Shown one piece after another: positions 12,430 to 23,683 of a stretch of DNA of 64,000 nt. The DNA is from Phytophthora colocasiae (Eukaryota; Oomycota; Peronosporomycetes; Peronosporales; Peronosporaceae). The DNA lies in assembly GCA_018806915.1 (NCBI GenBank), contig JAGKQI010000007.1, forward strand, positions 248,001-312,000. Reading direction: 5' to 3'. The position numbers and the translations under genes are program-made. The stretch's first letter is position 1. The number at the start of each line of letters is the position of its first letter. Below the pieces are notes generated by a model that saw only the letters and a program-made list of their open reading frames with translations, was not told the DNA's origin and did not search any database.

Positions 12430-12935
12430 AGCTTCCTCTTTAAGTGGGGGAGGATCTACAGTTGCATTCTGCGACACTGTATCAGCTGCGGTGACGCGTG
12501 CGACGTCTCGTTCTAGCAGGAACGAGCGCGCTATGTCTGTGCCGGGCACAGACATGAGAGATGATAGCGAGCAGGCAGGGCCTGCTGCTGACAAAGGCGA
12601 CAAGCTGATAGGAGTCAGCTCGAGTGCGCTAGACTTTGTCCAGCGAAGCATGCCGTAATACGGTTCGTCCAGGATGCTATCGAAGCTTCTGTCGATCGAC
12701 AGAAGCTGAACGCTGATAATGTTGGTAGAGGCAACGTTAATGAATTCGAAGCGGGTTCATTACTTTTGTTAGCTACACAAAACCTACCTAAACATGCAGT
12801 GTCTGACTTTGGAGCAAGCAAGCTTGCTCCAAGATTCATTGGGCCGTTCAAGGTACTTGAACGGCACGGCAACGCGTACCAGCTGGACATACCGTCCAGC
12901 ATGAGGCTCCACCCGACCTTCTACGTCGGGCGTTG
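12430..12935 (+). pseudogene. gypsy integrase C-terminal tail
   Basis: From about 12662 the plus strand encodes the C-terminal integrase tail found in many gypsy elements: FVQDAIEASVDRQKLNADN, then LPKHAVSDFGASKLAPRFIG and PFKVLERHGNAYQLDIPSS, ending LHPTFYVGR and a TGA at 12933-12935. The upstream 12430-12658 frame (ending LDFVQRSMP) is offset, so a frameshift lies near 12650. The catalytic core is absent. This part normally follows the DDE core and helps bind DNA. Confidence 0.8.
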
Positions 12936-12960
12936 AAGCCGTGTGTGCAGCACGGACTAC

Positions 12961-14253
12961 CTAGGGTTGGTAGTCCGACTGAAGAGTGCGAGACGCCTGG
13001 AAGGCCTTCTCGAGACTGTCGACACGGTCGACAAGCCGGTTCACTCTCGTCCCGAGACCGGACGAGAGATTCGAGGCAGTCTGAGCTGCCTGGCCAACTT
13101 CAGCTCGGAGGACACGAACCTCCTGCTTCAGAGCCGCTATCTCAGCGCTCTGTGTCTGCTCCAGCGCAGCAACTCGATCGTGCAGGGCACGATCGTCATG
13201 GTCATAGCATTGACCATGCGGAGGGAGCCACAGCACTCGGAGCTTCGCGTGGCTTAAGACGAGCACGGAGCTCCTCGCTGTGATCGGGTACATGGTCCGT
13301 GTACCCCCAGGAGGTCACTTTCGGAGAGACGTACTGCCAAGGGTTGGCAGTGCGGGCAGAATGTGCCAAAGGGAACGGCACATGGGATCTTCGCTTCCAT
13401 GCATAGTTCATGGAGGCGTTCACACGTACCACGAGTGGTGTAAGTGTAGTAGCGATCGCGAGTCGCGACAACGCGCTCGCGATACGCCTTCGGATCTTTG
13501 TTGAAGTTATCAACAAAGGCGTTCCACGACTGACAAAGTGCCTGCCACTCTGGCACTTTGCTTTTGCGCGAAGTCTTCTTCGCTGCATAATATCGGAGCT
13601 TATGAAAGAGTCCGATAATAGTAGTCGCGTCTTTGAGTTGGAGACTCAAAGACAATCTTCGTGGCGACTTCGTCGTCATTGATGCTGTTGCAGGAGTACA
13701 ACTGTATCGGGTTCGATGGTGAACTTGCACCGAACCGATCTTGGATTTCAGCCTCACTAGGCATCCATTGTGCGCGCACTGGCGGATCAGTGCGTGGGGC
13801 AGTGAGCGCCCTCGACATGGGGGTGGGGGGGGGCGCTTCATCATCACTGCGCGGACACTTCGAGCTGGAAGCGTCCGGGACCTCATCACGAGGTCATCGT
13901 GACCCCAAGGGTGGGTCTGGTGTGTCTTCGGATGAAGACATGGGAGCGGTGGCCTTGTCGTCAAGCTCTCCCTCCTCGACATCGTCGTAGTCGACGATGT
14001 CTTCGTAGTCCTCTCCAAAGAGTTCTTTGAGAGGAACAGCAGGGTGTTTGATCTCTGCTAGCGAAGAAGAAGTCTTCTTCGCGTGCTTCTCCTTGTGGAG
14101 ACCATGGTAGTCGGCGACAGAGAGCTCTGTCGAACCGCTGGGAGCAGCAGTGCTAGTCGGCACTGCTGAAGTGATTGTTCCATCTGCAGTAGCAGCAGGT
14201 GAGGCTTGCGCGTCCGCAGCAGCGGACGGAGACGTGGGCGTTGGCGAGTTCAT
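12961..14253 (-). pseudogene. antisense ORF between gypsy pol and its 3' LTR, frameshifted
   Basis: On the strand opposite to pol, a likely ATG at 14253 opens a Ser/Thr/Ala/Pro-rich frame (MNSPTPTSPSAAADAQ) with an acidic stretch (EDYEDIVDYDDVEEGELDD). After frame changes it continues through QWMPSEAEIQDRFGASSP, KVPEWQALCQSWNAFVDNF and a Cys-containing part (TFCPHCQPLAVRLSESDLLG). It ends in a heptad coiled coil (HDRVAALEQTQSAEIAALKQ) at about 13290-12961. The order coiled coil, Cys-rich and acidic region resembles a Gag-like or accessory protein, but I do not recognise the family. At least three frame changes are needed. Confidence 0.5.
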
Positions 14254-14340
14254 TGCAGAATGAACTCGGGTTTCTCTCGGGGACTTGACGGTCTTGTCAA
14301 GTTCTGTCGATTGACGTATCGTGACCGATACGTCGAATCT

Positions 14341-14355
14341 TAACGGGGGGGATGG
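14341..14355 (+). promoter_or_regulatory. polypurine tract of the nested gypsy
   Basis: The purine run AACGGGGGGGATGG sits directly before the LTR start at 14356, the position where plus-strand DNA synthesis is primed in LTR elements. Confidence 0.65.
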
Positions 14356-14794
14356 TGTAACGGGGTTACACGTACAAGTGGCTACACCACTTGTAACTCT
14401 AACAGTTACGATAACTGTTAGAGGTTGGAAAGGAATCTCAAACCTTGGTGTGCTGTACACACCAATGGCTACATAAGCATTGGGTGGTTCGTGTGCATTT
14501 GTGCATTTTATTGGTAGAAAGCAATGGATTTCTACCAATCCCGGAGAAGAGTTTTTGCCAACCACACGTTGGCAGTTCCTTTAGAAATAGATTAAACAGT
14601 TTTAGGAGGTCCATAATTGGCCTTGTGCCAAATTCAAAACCAGTTCTCATTTTTACGGTATTTCGCAGTTTAATTAGTTATATTTGATTTAATTATACTT
14701 ATTTAAATCAGTATACTCAATTCTACTTGCACGCTTCCTCATACACGTAAGCGCACGTGTACGCCACCTAATAGGTCTAGGTAGACCCATTACA
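14356..14794 (+). repeat. gypsy 3' LTR, 439 bp
   Basis: It starts TGTAACGGGG right after the polypurine tract and ends CCATTACA, giving a TGTAA/TTACA terminal inverted repeat. The right end coincides with the point where the copia gag sequence resumes. The 5' partner LTR is absent, so age cannot be estimated. Confidence 0.7.
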
Positions 14795-15796
14795 TTAGGA
14801 ACCAGACAAAAGCTGGCAAGCGCTTTTCGTCATCAGGCAAATGGAGTCTCCGTCATGACGTGGGATCTTGGTAAACGCGTTTGTGCGTCGAAGCGTACAG
14901 AGACCTCGCTGTTTCTGCTTCTGGTCATTGTCCCCTGCACTGATGGCGTTCTGCTTCGACTTCTGTGGGCAGTTAGCTCTGATATGGTCTCCACTACCAC
15001 ACGCGTAACACTTCCTACCCTCCTTAAATCCTTTGGACCCAAGGGTAAGCTTCTGCTGTTGCTGATTTTCGGGGTTTCCTTTAGCACCAGCTTTGTTTCC
15101 AGAGCTTTTCTTACTCATATTCTGCCCCGTTCCAGCCCCACGCTTACCTTGAAACTCAGTCTGACGTGATGCTGCTGCTCGTATGAGTTCACGGACCTTG
15201 GTGGGTGTGTATAAACTAGTATCGGCTCCAAAACGAACTGACTACTTCAACGTCTCGAACTCCGCTAGCTCAGGCAGCCTCTCGAGCAACATGTCGACCA
15301 TGTCGACATCTTCGAGAGTGTACTGCATATTCACCAGCTCTGTGCGCAAGTTGAACATCTTACAGAGGTGTAGGTTTGCATCGCCACCAGGTAAAAGTTT
15401 TGTGTTCCACAACTCTGTCACTAGTCGACGGATTGTATGAACCTTGACTGTCTTGTTCACTTTGTTCTCGAACAGATCGCACAGAGCGTCCCACATATCC
15501 GATCTGACCTCCGCCGTCCGGATTTGGTGTAAGTTCTCTGGTGGCACTGATGTACCGATCATCCTCAAGATCTTTGTCTGCTTCTTGTCGAATTCAGCCT
15601 CAGTCTCTTCAGTGGAGAGCATTGACTTCGTCAGCTGTCGGTCTACGATCTTTAACAAGTCTTGTTCCTTGAACACTGTCGTCATGGCCCACTTATAAGT
15701 CTGCCAGTCCTTCCCATCCCAGTTCTTTGGGATGCCTTCTGGCTTGGACATCTTAGATTCGTTCCGTTGGGCGGGAAAGCCAGGGCTTGGGCTCAT
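14795..15796 (-). pseudogene. Ty1/copia gag (element 1)
   Basis: The frame 15796-15242 is a copia-type Gag (UBN2-like): WDGKDWQTYKWAMTTVFKEQ, a DMWDALCDLFENK segment and MLERLPELAEF. After a frame change, 15118-14795 supplies a basic linker and a zinc knuckle CYACGSGDHIRANC. The first in-frame ATG (15796) lies inside the primer-binding site; the next is at 15751 (MSKPEGIPKNWDG). The frame stops at the gypsy LTR boundary at 14795. Gag forms the particle and binds RNA through the knuckle. The copy is inactive through truncation and frameshift. Confidence 0.82.
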
Positions 15797-15801
15797 AACC
15801 C
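15789..15801 (-). promoter_or_regulatory. copia element 1 primer-binding site (initiator tRNA-Met anticodon arm)
   Basis: GGGCTCATAACCC on the plus strand equals the anticodon stem-loop of initiator tRNA-Met (CAT anticodon). The minus-strand element RNA is complementary to it. The LTR begins with TG at 15802. Drosophila copia is known to prime from an internal iMet fragment in this way. Confidence 0.8.
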
Positions 15802-16098
15802 TGTTGAAATGAATCGGTTAGGCCACACTCGTGCGCAAATTAATAAGACGAGATCCTTTTGAGAAGCACCTAAACTTGGCTTTGCATAGAGTATCATATC
15901 CGAGCGAATTGTTTTCGCTTCGTATACAGCTAGCGCATGCTCGACGAGCTCCTCAACCTGACCACAAAACACTTGGAAAGACCCTTCTGAGTCAAAGCAA
16001 AACTCTGGTTTTTCAACTCGAACGTTCGTCCTGCATGTTTGAGCAATTCCACCAATTTTGACCGACACACGAGCAAGTGTTTCCATCATCATAGTCAT
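15802..16098 (-). pseudogene. copia LTR joined to an unrecognised ORF start
   Basis: A 101-codon minus-strand frame starts at 16098 (MTMMMETLARVSVKIGG) and runs into the copia primer-binding site. Its left part must be copia LTR, which begins TGTTGAAATG at 15802. The right part (CRTNVRVEKPEFCFDSEGSF, then QVFCGQVEELVEHALAVYEA) looks like the start of another protein that I do not recognise. The LTR outer edge could not be located. The first dozen codons and the upstream 60 bases recur at 49.2 kb. Confidence 0.4.
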
Positions 16099-16165
16099 CT
16101 ACTGTATATGAATATTGTACAATAAGTAAAATCCAAAAAGCGTCTCGCTTAAAAAAAAGTGTCTT
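16059..16165. repeat. 106-bp repeat, copy A (copy B at 49163)
   Basis: From CGACACACGAGCAAGTG to AAAAAGTGTCTTAA the sequence is the same as 49163-49269 apart from one A in the A-run. It covers the start of the unrecognised minus-strand frame (from 16098) and its AT-rich upstream region, which has TGTATATGAATATTG. It could be the end of a dispersed transposon. Confidence 0.8.
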
Positions 16166-16360
16166 AAAGCGGCCTAATCAGCGCTTAAGAAGATCCATGT
16201 GGATAGTCCTACGTAGCATTCGAAATACTGATTCTGCTGCCTATCGTGCTGGGAACTACACCGTAACAAAGCTCGATGAACCTTGGCGTCATTTCAGACG
16301 AAGCAACTGCTTGGAATTCACGCACCGCTTACCCGAGGACGAGGCTGCGATCCGTTTGCA

Positions 16361-16573
16361 CTATTTCGATCCTCTCCATTGCGCCGCTGTTATGTTTGAG
16401 AAATAATGTTTTTCGGCGTGATCGTTGTCTGTAGGCGTGCGCAGTTTACTCATGACGATGCTTCCTGACGAAAACACACGCTCCTGGAAGGCTGTGTTCG
16501 GTTGTGCGGATGTGTTTTTATTTGTCAACACTTCGCTCGTTGCAAAACCGGTAGCACAGCAATGTCCATACAA
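16361..16573 (-). pseudogene. hAT transposase C-terminal remnant
   Basis: The minus-strand frame contains ERVFSSGSIVMSKLRTPTDN followed by DHAEKHYF, which resembles the C-terminal hAT dimerisation block (ERxFS-G-xxxxxR...xxxExxxF). Only about 70 codons remain, with no catalytic part. No TIRs were recognised. The stretch 16580-17260 holds short frames but nothing I can name. Confidence 0.55.
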
Positions 16574-19118
16574 TGATAGTTAATGCGCCACAATAGTTGG
16601 TAGTGTAGCTTTAGCCAAACGATAAACGTGCCTAACAGTAAGTGGAGCGCCTTCTGGATGTTTGAAGCCGTTTGCGCACATGTGGTGCACTAAACTCCCA
16701 CACGTTGTGCACTTGGCGGCTTCGTCTGTTGGAATTCGTATTGATCTGGCCTGAAACAGTAAGGAGCTGTTGCTAGCGGTAAGGAACCAGCGGCAGCGGC
16801 GAGAAGACCAGCAACAGCGGAACCAGCAGCAGTGTGTCCAGTTGGAGCGGCAACTGGGACGTTGGGGAAGCTACGGGTGAGAACGCTGGAGAAGATGAAG
16901 CACAGGCCGTACATGTAGCACCTGAATGAACGAGCTGAGCTCGTTGAGGAACAGAGAGGAACAAGGCTAACAATAAATCTATCAGTCTTTCATTTCCTTC
17001 GAGGTGCACAAGTCAAGCTACTGAAATACACCGATTGCAAATCCCTCAAATCGCCGGATTAACGCATATTTGCCGATGACATTTTGACCGGTTTCCACAA
17101 TAAAATTTGCAGTAGATTAATAGCCAGTAAAATAAACATTGTTTTCAGCAAATGAGATCGCGAGCAAAATTCATCAATGTCACACGCCTTCGTGTCCGCT
17201 TAAGTACGCAAAAAATTCTCCTCCCTTCTGCCCCATTCCAGAATCTGCTGGGTCGAGGAAAGATGGTGAAGTTCTTCTGTGCGAACGTTGGTGAGGAGGG
17301 CAGCGCGTTCCCTGTAAACATCGGTGAAACTGAGTCGGTGGGGGACCTGAAGGAAGTCATCGCGGGAAAGCTGAAGTATACTGGGCGAGCGGACCTGCTG
17401 CGGCTTTCTCTGGCGAAGAAGGACGCAGGATGGCTACCAAGTGCAGAACTTGGTGCGATACGAAAAAGAGAGGAAGTACCGGGTTTCGAAAGGGTATCAC
17501 TGGTGGATACAGAGAAATTGCCGTACTCGACCTTTTTGATTCGGGATGTGTTATATAAAATGCCACCGCCTGAAGCGGAGCAAATTCACGTGCTGGTGGT
17601 GGTACCGGAGGTATCGGCGGTGTCGTTTATTGGCGTAAACGAAGAATACGCAGAAAAGATTGTTTCATACATGGAAATTGCCGAGCGTCTCAAAGAGAAC
17701 GAGGAAGTTCGATCCCTTTCGGAATACCTCGCGAGTGTGGATGCGAAAGATAACAGTGGAGCTTCTCCATTTGTCGTGCTGGAAAATTCGTCCGGCACAG
17801 GCAAGACGCAAATGGCATTCAACTTGAATACCAGAGGGGAGTGCGATGTGTTCTACATTGTGTGCGGAGACCGCGAGCAAACCGTGTATAGCGCCTATGG
17901 AACGCGTTCGGGGACGTTCCAAGAGTGTGTCCAGAAGGACTTGGAAGCCATGAAGCCGAAAACATTAAGAAAAAGGTGTATCGCTGGGCTCTGTTGGTCA
18001 AATTTGTAACATGCAGACACTTTATCTGTACGGCTTCATTCTGGCCGCACTACAAGGAAAAGACCGATTCTCCGGAACAACTGAGCGCGCACACGTTTTA
18101 GATGAGCTCACGCGTCGTAAAGAGACTTACGCGAAGCCTTTCGTTTTCTTCCTGGATGAATTTCCGCGTGTAGGAAATCTTGAGGACGAACCCCAGCTGA
18201 AGCTTGAAAATTCTCTTCGTATGATGAGAAACGTGTTTCGCTCGTTTGGTCTAGCTGTTGTGGTCAGCTCCACGAATGGGACTGCTCGAAATCTAGTCGT
18301 TACAAGCGATCGATCTAGAGAAAATGGGTCATGTCACTGGTGTGTGGTGTTTCCGTCCTTTCCTGGCGCAATTCTTAACGGTGGCTCTGGCATACCCGAA
18401 CTGCTCATGAAAATATTAAGACATAGCCGACCGCTCTTTGCTCAGATGGCTCTCAAGTATATGCAAGATAACCCGTACATTGACGGCTGCGACTTAAAGA
18501 ACTACTTTAATGCGATGGTGAAGATTCTGGCATCGCAAATTAGTTTTATGAAAAAGCGGTCCAACGAGTTTGAGATAGGCCAGGTGTGCTTGTTGCTGAG
18601 CACCAGTTATCGCATAGTGGAAGGCAAGGTGAACATCATCGACGGTCATTTCGCCCGTCTTGTTGAACAATCTGCCTTCGAGCTGCAGCTAGACGCAGAT
18701 CTAGGACTCCGGAAGGACAATGAATCCTGGGAATTCCGTTGCGTGCTGCCGCCTCCAAAGGAAGATATTCTGCTGCATTTGACGATGACGGGGGGCTTTT
18801 TATTTCGTCCATTCGAGAAGTCTTTGTGTACAGTGATGTCGAAGATCCAACCTAAACTTCACTATGACAACAATGAGCAGCGCTCGAAGGATGGGCAATT
18901 TCTCGAAGCGTTGACTGCAGCTGCCATCGTGTTGGCAAGTCATGCTGGGGGCGTCGGTGGGGTGGCATTTCCGAGGTTTTTGGGTGAATTCCTGTTCGAG
19001 TTGGGTGTGAGTGAACGAAACGAGACGGTGAAGCTGCTTCAAGACGTTGAAAATGCTGGGTGGACTCAAATCGTGCCGTTCCTGTCTCCTCCGAATGGAA
19101 AATGGCCAACATGGTTAA

Positions 19119-22100
19119 CCCCTTGAGCCCGAGTGCTTGTATCTTACACGTTAACGCGTTTTTCTTAACATGTACCATACAAGTTAAGAAATTTTAGACT
19201 TGATTTTTGTAATATCTGATACAAACTTCAAGTGAACAAGGGGTAGGTCGAATAACATAACCCTCCCACGGTGCAGCAGAGAAAAGTCTGTGATCAGCAT
19301 AAGCCTTCACAGGTAGAGGGTTCGTGCCAACGCATCACATATACAGTTTGACAGGCGAGAAACCGTCTCCACCGGTTTCGCCTCACTCTCAGAATCGCGG
19401 ACTAGCACACAGAACGCTGCGCGGACCGGCATATGGCGTTTCAAGCGCGATGGCGCGAGTTGAAGAAAGCGGGGTGGACGTCAAAGAGACCAACAGGTCT
19501 GTCCGACGACTTCACGTACCTAAAGCCGGGCAAGACGAAGAATGATGTGCGCGGAGTGGACTTTTTTGTGGGCGAGAGTGAGTTGATGGGCTTTCTCGAC
19601 CAGATCGACCTTGGTAAGTGTACTGTTTTGTATTTTCTCCAACGGATGCTAATGTTGTGCTTCGTGCAGCTGAAATTGCAGCAGAGAAGGCAGCAGAGAA
19701 GGCATTTACTGAGAAGGGGGAGCGCGTAGCCGCCGCAAAAGCGCACACCAAGATGAAGCCAAAACCAGCCGCCAAGAAGCAGGCGGCCAAGTCGACGGGG
19801 AAGGTTAAGAAGACGTTGAAAGGCCGGAAAATTGCGAAGGACGACGCTTTCCAGGCTGTTCCCAAGTCATTCTCGTCTGGAGGAGAAGGTTCGTCTTTAT
19901 GAAAAGCGTATGATACACCTTTATAGTTCACTAATCATGTATTGCTGCTCGTGATACAGGGTTACGTGGGGTGGAAAGTATTCAGACTATCGGTCTGACT
20001 TCTGAGGCCTTACAAGCCCCGCGTGTGGATAACTCGAGGATGTCCGAGATAATCGAAGGCGTTTCTCCCCACGGCACCACATATGCAGAAGAAAGCGATG
20101 GTAGTGAGTCCCGCAAAAGCTTGCAATGTATGGTACTGTACGCTACAACTTATTGCCTTATATCTAACATGTATGTTTCACTAATATTTGAGACAGATAC
20201 ACCAATTGGTCGGCGCAACCTTCGACTAGAATTTGATGAAGCACATTTGGGTAGCGACACTCCCGAAAGCTCGGACGATGACTACAATGTTTTGGACGGT
20301 GGTTCCAGTGCTGTATCTGTCGAAGCCGCGCAAGGGAACATAGAAGATAGCTGCGATGTTGATGATTCTATCGAAGGTCATTGACACTTGTATGTACAAG
20401 TTACTGAACTTTTCTAACGTGGACATGTTGTATTGTTGCTCATATCAGACGACCCAAACCTCGTAGTAGACACGAATGACTCGGGCACATTTGCAGCATT
20501 CGATTCGGACGCGGAGAATGATGACGGAGACGAAGACGCCGCTTCAGTGGATGGACTTGACGCTGCAGACGTACAGCTACCGGCTCCCCCAGAAATGCGA
20601 TTTAGTCAGAATGCGGTTGCAGACATGGGTAGCACGACCAACGCGCGTAAGAACTGGCTAGACGAGATGAGCATCCATGGCTGGAGCGACTTGAAGACAC
20701 ACACACCCTACAACTACCTGATGGAGCCATACGAGCCTCGACCAGCGAATGCGATGGCTACAGACTATCCCAACCTGTACACTGGAGAATCAGGTCCAAC
20801 CCCAAGGGCCCTACAAGCGGCCTCAACGCCATCGGGTGCGTTTTTCTATTTTATGCAGCCCGCGTTGTGGGAAGACATAGCTGAACAGACCAATGACTAC
20901 TTCGAGACGAGTTTGGATGAGCGAGTGCAAGGACAGCATGCACGCCAAGTTGGTCGCCAGAAGAAACACCCCGACTTCAAGCCCAAGACACTCGAGCAGA
21001 TTCGAAATGAGCTCGTCAAGTCAAAGGATGTAACAGCGAGAGAGTTGTGCGTCTTCATGGGCTTGCTGATTGCAAGATCGATTGTCCCGAACAGAGAGAA
21101 GCTGGCGCATCATTGGAAGACTACCGATGAAGGGGCGCTTCCACGAGGGTGCTTTGGCCAGTTCATGGCCCGAGACCGATTCATGCACATCTCACGTAAC
21201 CTCCATTTCAGCCGAAACGATGACGAGCGTGCTGCCAAAGATCGAGCATGGAAGTTGCGCCCGGTGATCGATTCTCTGCAAGGTCGCTTTGCTGCGGGCT
21301 TTACGCCACCTGCTGTCATGGCCTTCGACGAGGCCATGCTGCCGTCGAGGTCTACGTTCAACAAGATGCGCGTGTATCTCAAGGACAAGCCTCATAAATG
21401 GGGGACCAAGCTCTTCATGTTATGCTGCTCCACCACGGCTTACTGCATTCGGTAAGTACTGGACGTGTCTTCGGACACGTCCTCTTTTTTTTGATCGCCA
21501 AGTCGTCTTATCATGTACGGTACCTACTGACAATTTGCGTATGCTGTACCATACAGTTTTGAAGTCTACTGTGGAAAGAAGGAGAGGGGAGGCACCACTA
21601 CATCCACTGACTGCAATTCCGGTCCCATCGCTGTGGTTCGCAACCTGCAGCATGTTTTTGGACCTACGGCGCCAATAAATGGACAAATGCGGCTCGTCGT
21701 TATCGATCGGTTCTACTCATCAGTGCCGTTGTCCATGCAACTCTTGGCGATGGGTTTCTACGATTGGGACCGTTCGGACTGATCGACAAGGCCTGAGCAC
21801 CAAATTGATTCCAAAGAAGACGAAAGTAGAAGAAGAAGCCACCGAAAATACCGAAGAATAGACCGGCCGATATTGAACGCGGCACATTCATAGTCACAGA
21901 CGCCTTGAAGATACCCGAGATGCGGCTATTGCGGTGGTGGGATACTCGCGCGGTTCACATGCTGACCACTGGCGGCAGTGTGGAAATGGACCGTATCGTT
22001 CGTCGGGACAAACTGACCGGTACACAGTCTGAAGTTGCATGCCCTCGCGTAGTCAAGGACTACCAGACCTTTATGGGCGGCGTGGATGTTCACGATCAGC

Positions 22101-23296
22101 TGCGGCTCCAGCGGTAAAGTTACCTATCCTGTATTGTACGGCTTAGCATATTTTCTAATCATGTATGCTTCATGGAGCAGGTACTCACTGCAACTGTGCC
22201 TCAAGTACAAGAAATACTACAAGTCATTGTTCCTCGGCCTAGTGGATCTGGCCATCATCAACGCCTACATCGTTTTCAATGCTCGACGTGCAAGTGTTAG
22301 CCTGCCCAAGCTTAGCCATGTGAAGTTTATGAAGCAGCTGCACCTTGAATTGTGTCAGCTCCGCGAGGAAGATTGGAGCTCCCTCCTAAGCGACGAAAAT
22401 TTCCAAGTGACGCCACACAAGGCGGTCCAGATCACCTGTGTGCGCCAGTCTGCCCATAAACCGATGCTAAATGATGAATGGCGCCCTGGCAACAATGGTG
22501 TGGGTCGCAAGAGACGCACAAGAGCCTGCAAGGTGTGTTCGCTTCTCAAGGGCACGGATAATGCTCGCGGTGGAGATTCGTCTATATTCTGCAGCAAGTG
22601 CAAGCTACCAAGCACAACAAGGAAACCCATGGCCTGGCAGGTGTTCCTGTGTGAGAAGATGCGCCATGCCGTCAAAGGACAACCCATGTCGTGCTTCGAC
22701 ATTTGGCATAACGCATGGCGCAATGGAACGCTGGCGCCGGCACCCAGACACGACGGACAAAAGCGCACGATCCGCGCTCGAGCTCCTGCAGGTGAAAATG
22801 AGAGAAGCGAAGCTGGAGAAGAGGAAGGTGAGCAAGCAGAGGATGAGTGCTCGGCTGGGCAACAGACAAAGCGTGCTCGTCAAATCGCGCCTGGCGAGGA
22901 GAGGACTGACTGAGACGGTAGCGTCCCTCCATTCATACTGAGTTTTTGTATGGCTCAATATCATGTCATTCCATCTGTTTCTACTGACAGCATCCTTACA
23001 CTTAGTGACCTCGTCTGTGTTTTCAGCTACCAAGTCTCTACCACCGATTCAAGACACGTTTTTGCGCAAGATACACGATAACGTTAGGATAGTGTCTCTA
23101 CATCATTATTTTATCAGGTACAGACATGATAAACGGCGACCCATCGATGATGGGTTAGGTTTAGCGTGCGTCTATCCACTATACAAGATACGAAAACATC
23201 TTGTGTTTAGTAAGATAACCCTTACCCGCAGATACACGTTAGGCCAACGAGGGTTTCGGTTGGTAGGGGGCCGAAATCACGTCCGGGCTCAAGGGG
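19119..23296 (+). mobile_element. piggyBac element 1, 4,178 bp, inserted at TTAA in the CRN gene
   Basis: TTAA flanks both ends (19115-19118 and 23297-23300). The ends are a 13-bp inverted repeat, CCCCTTGAGCCCG, perfect on both sides. Inside is a piggyBac-type transposase in the same orientation. TTAA target duplication and the preceding TTAA-CCCC ends are diagnostic of the family. The 22,914-23,296 part is non-coding. Confidence 0.92.
19433..22913 (+). pseudogene. piggyBac transposase, seven exons, two frameshifts
   Basis: ATG at 19433 (MAFQARWRELKKAGWTSKRP). Predicted GT-AG introns: 19614-19669, 19889-19959, 20101-20196, 20377-20448, 21452-21556 and 22114-22180; each joins phase-correctly. 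Exon 5 (20449-21451) carries the DDE_Tnp_1_7 core start (FDEAMLPSRSTFNKMRVYLK, KWGTKLFML). Exon 6 has YCGKK, VVIDRFYSS and the GGVDVHDQLRLQR motif. The last exon has YKKYYKSLFLGLVDLAIINA and a C-terminal Cys-rich zinc module (CKVCSLLKG, FCSKC). Frame changes near 21,760 and 21,850 make the copy probably inactive. The N-terminal third is acidic and Lys-rich. Intron 3 has no stop in frame, so it could be retained. Confidence 0.85.
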
Positions 23297-23683
23297 TTAA
23301 AGGGCAACTCGATGCTCTTTGACAATCTCGTCCGAAGTAAGAACGCCGAGTTCATCGATTTCCGAGTAGCCTCGGACATCATTTCTGGTGAGTGCAAAGA
23401 TCATAGCAGTGCTATAGATCTTGGCGAGGTCAAAAATATTCTGAAGCGAGTACCTGCAAAATCCAAGATCCACTTGGTAGTGACGAACACTCTGCAGAAG
23501 CAATATTTTACAAAACCGTCGTCGTGGGACACCTTCGTAAGTGGACAAACTAATTTGCTGAACGCAGATTTCTATCGGGTCTCGAAAGGATCGGGGCTGC
23601 AAAATATCAGAGGGATGACGAACCAGAGCAGCACTACGACTGACAGAGCTGGTGCTTTTTATCGAGCGTGGGGGGGTAAGTGA

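Larger units (their letters stand above)
12425..14794 (+). mobile_element. Ty3/gypsy 3' fragment nested in copia element 1
   Basis: This plus-strand piece has the end of gypsy pol, a 1.4-kb region with an antisense frame, a G-rich tract and a complete LTR. It separates the gag (right) and integrase (left) of a minus-strand copia, so it arrived after the copia. The gypsy 5' part and about 600 bases of the copia (protease and start of integrase) are missing, which indicates a deletion at or after insertion. The exact left junction, near 12421-12440, was not resolved. Confidence 0.7.
17263..23683 (+). pseudogene. Crinkler (CRN) effector gene with P-loop domain, split by a piggyBac element
   Basis: The start at 17263 (MVKFFCANVGEEGSAFPVNI) matches the conserved CRN N-terminus that directs secretion and host translocation. 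An LxLxLAK-like stretch (LLRLSLAKK), a WLP turn and the closing HVLVVVP motif follow at about residue 105. The C-terminal part is a P-loop NTPase: SSGTGKT (Walker A) and FVFFLDEFPR (Walker B). The frame changes near 17,950-18,010. It is then interrupted at 19115 by a 4.2-kb piggyBac element and resumes at 23301 with the conserved tail (DLGEVKNILKRVPAKSKIHL), ending at 23683. CRNs are plant-cell-targeted effectors of oomycetes. This copy cannot encode a full protein. Confidence 0.88.

Noticed and set aside
12122..12658. 178-residue plus-strand frame
   Set aside because: Its first half is the shadow of the copia integrase on the other strand; only the part after about 12,430 belongs to gypsy.
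16690..17009. Two minus-strand Ala/Leu-rich frames resembling secreted proteins
   Set aside because: Overlapping frames in one low-complexity stretch, no family, no consistent start; left out.
17152..17262. Upstream in-frame ATG for the CRN gene
   Set aside because: The conserved CRN N-terminus starts at 17263; the upstream 37 codons do not fit the family.
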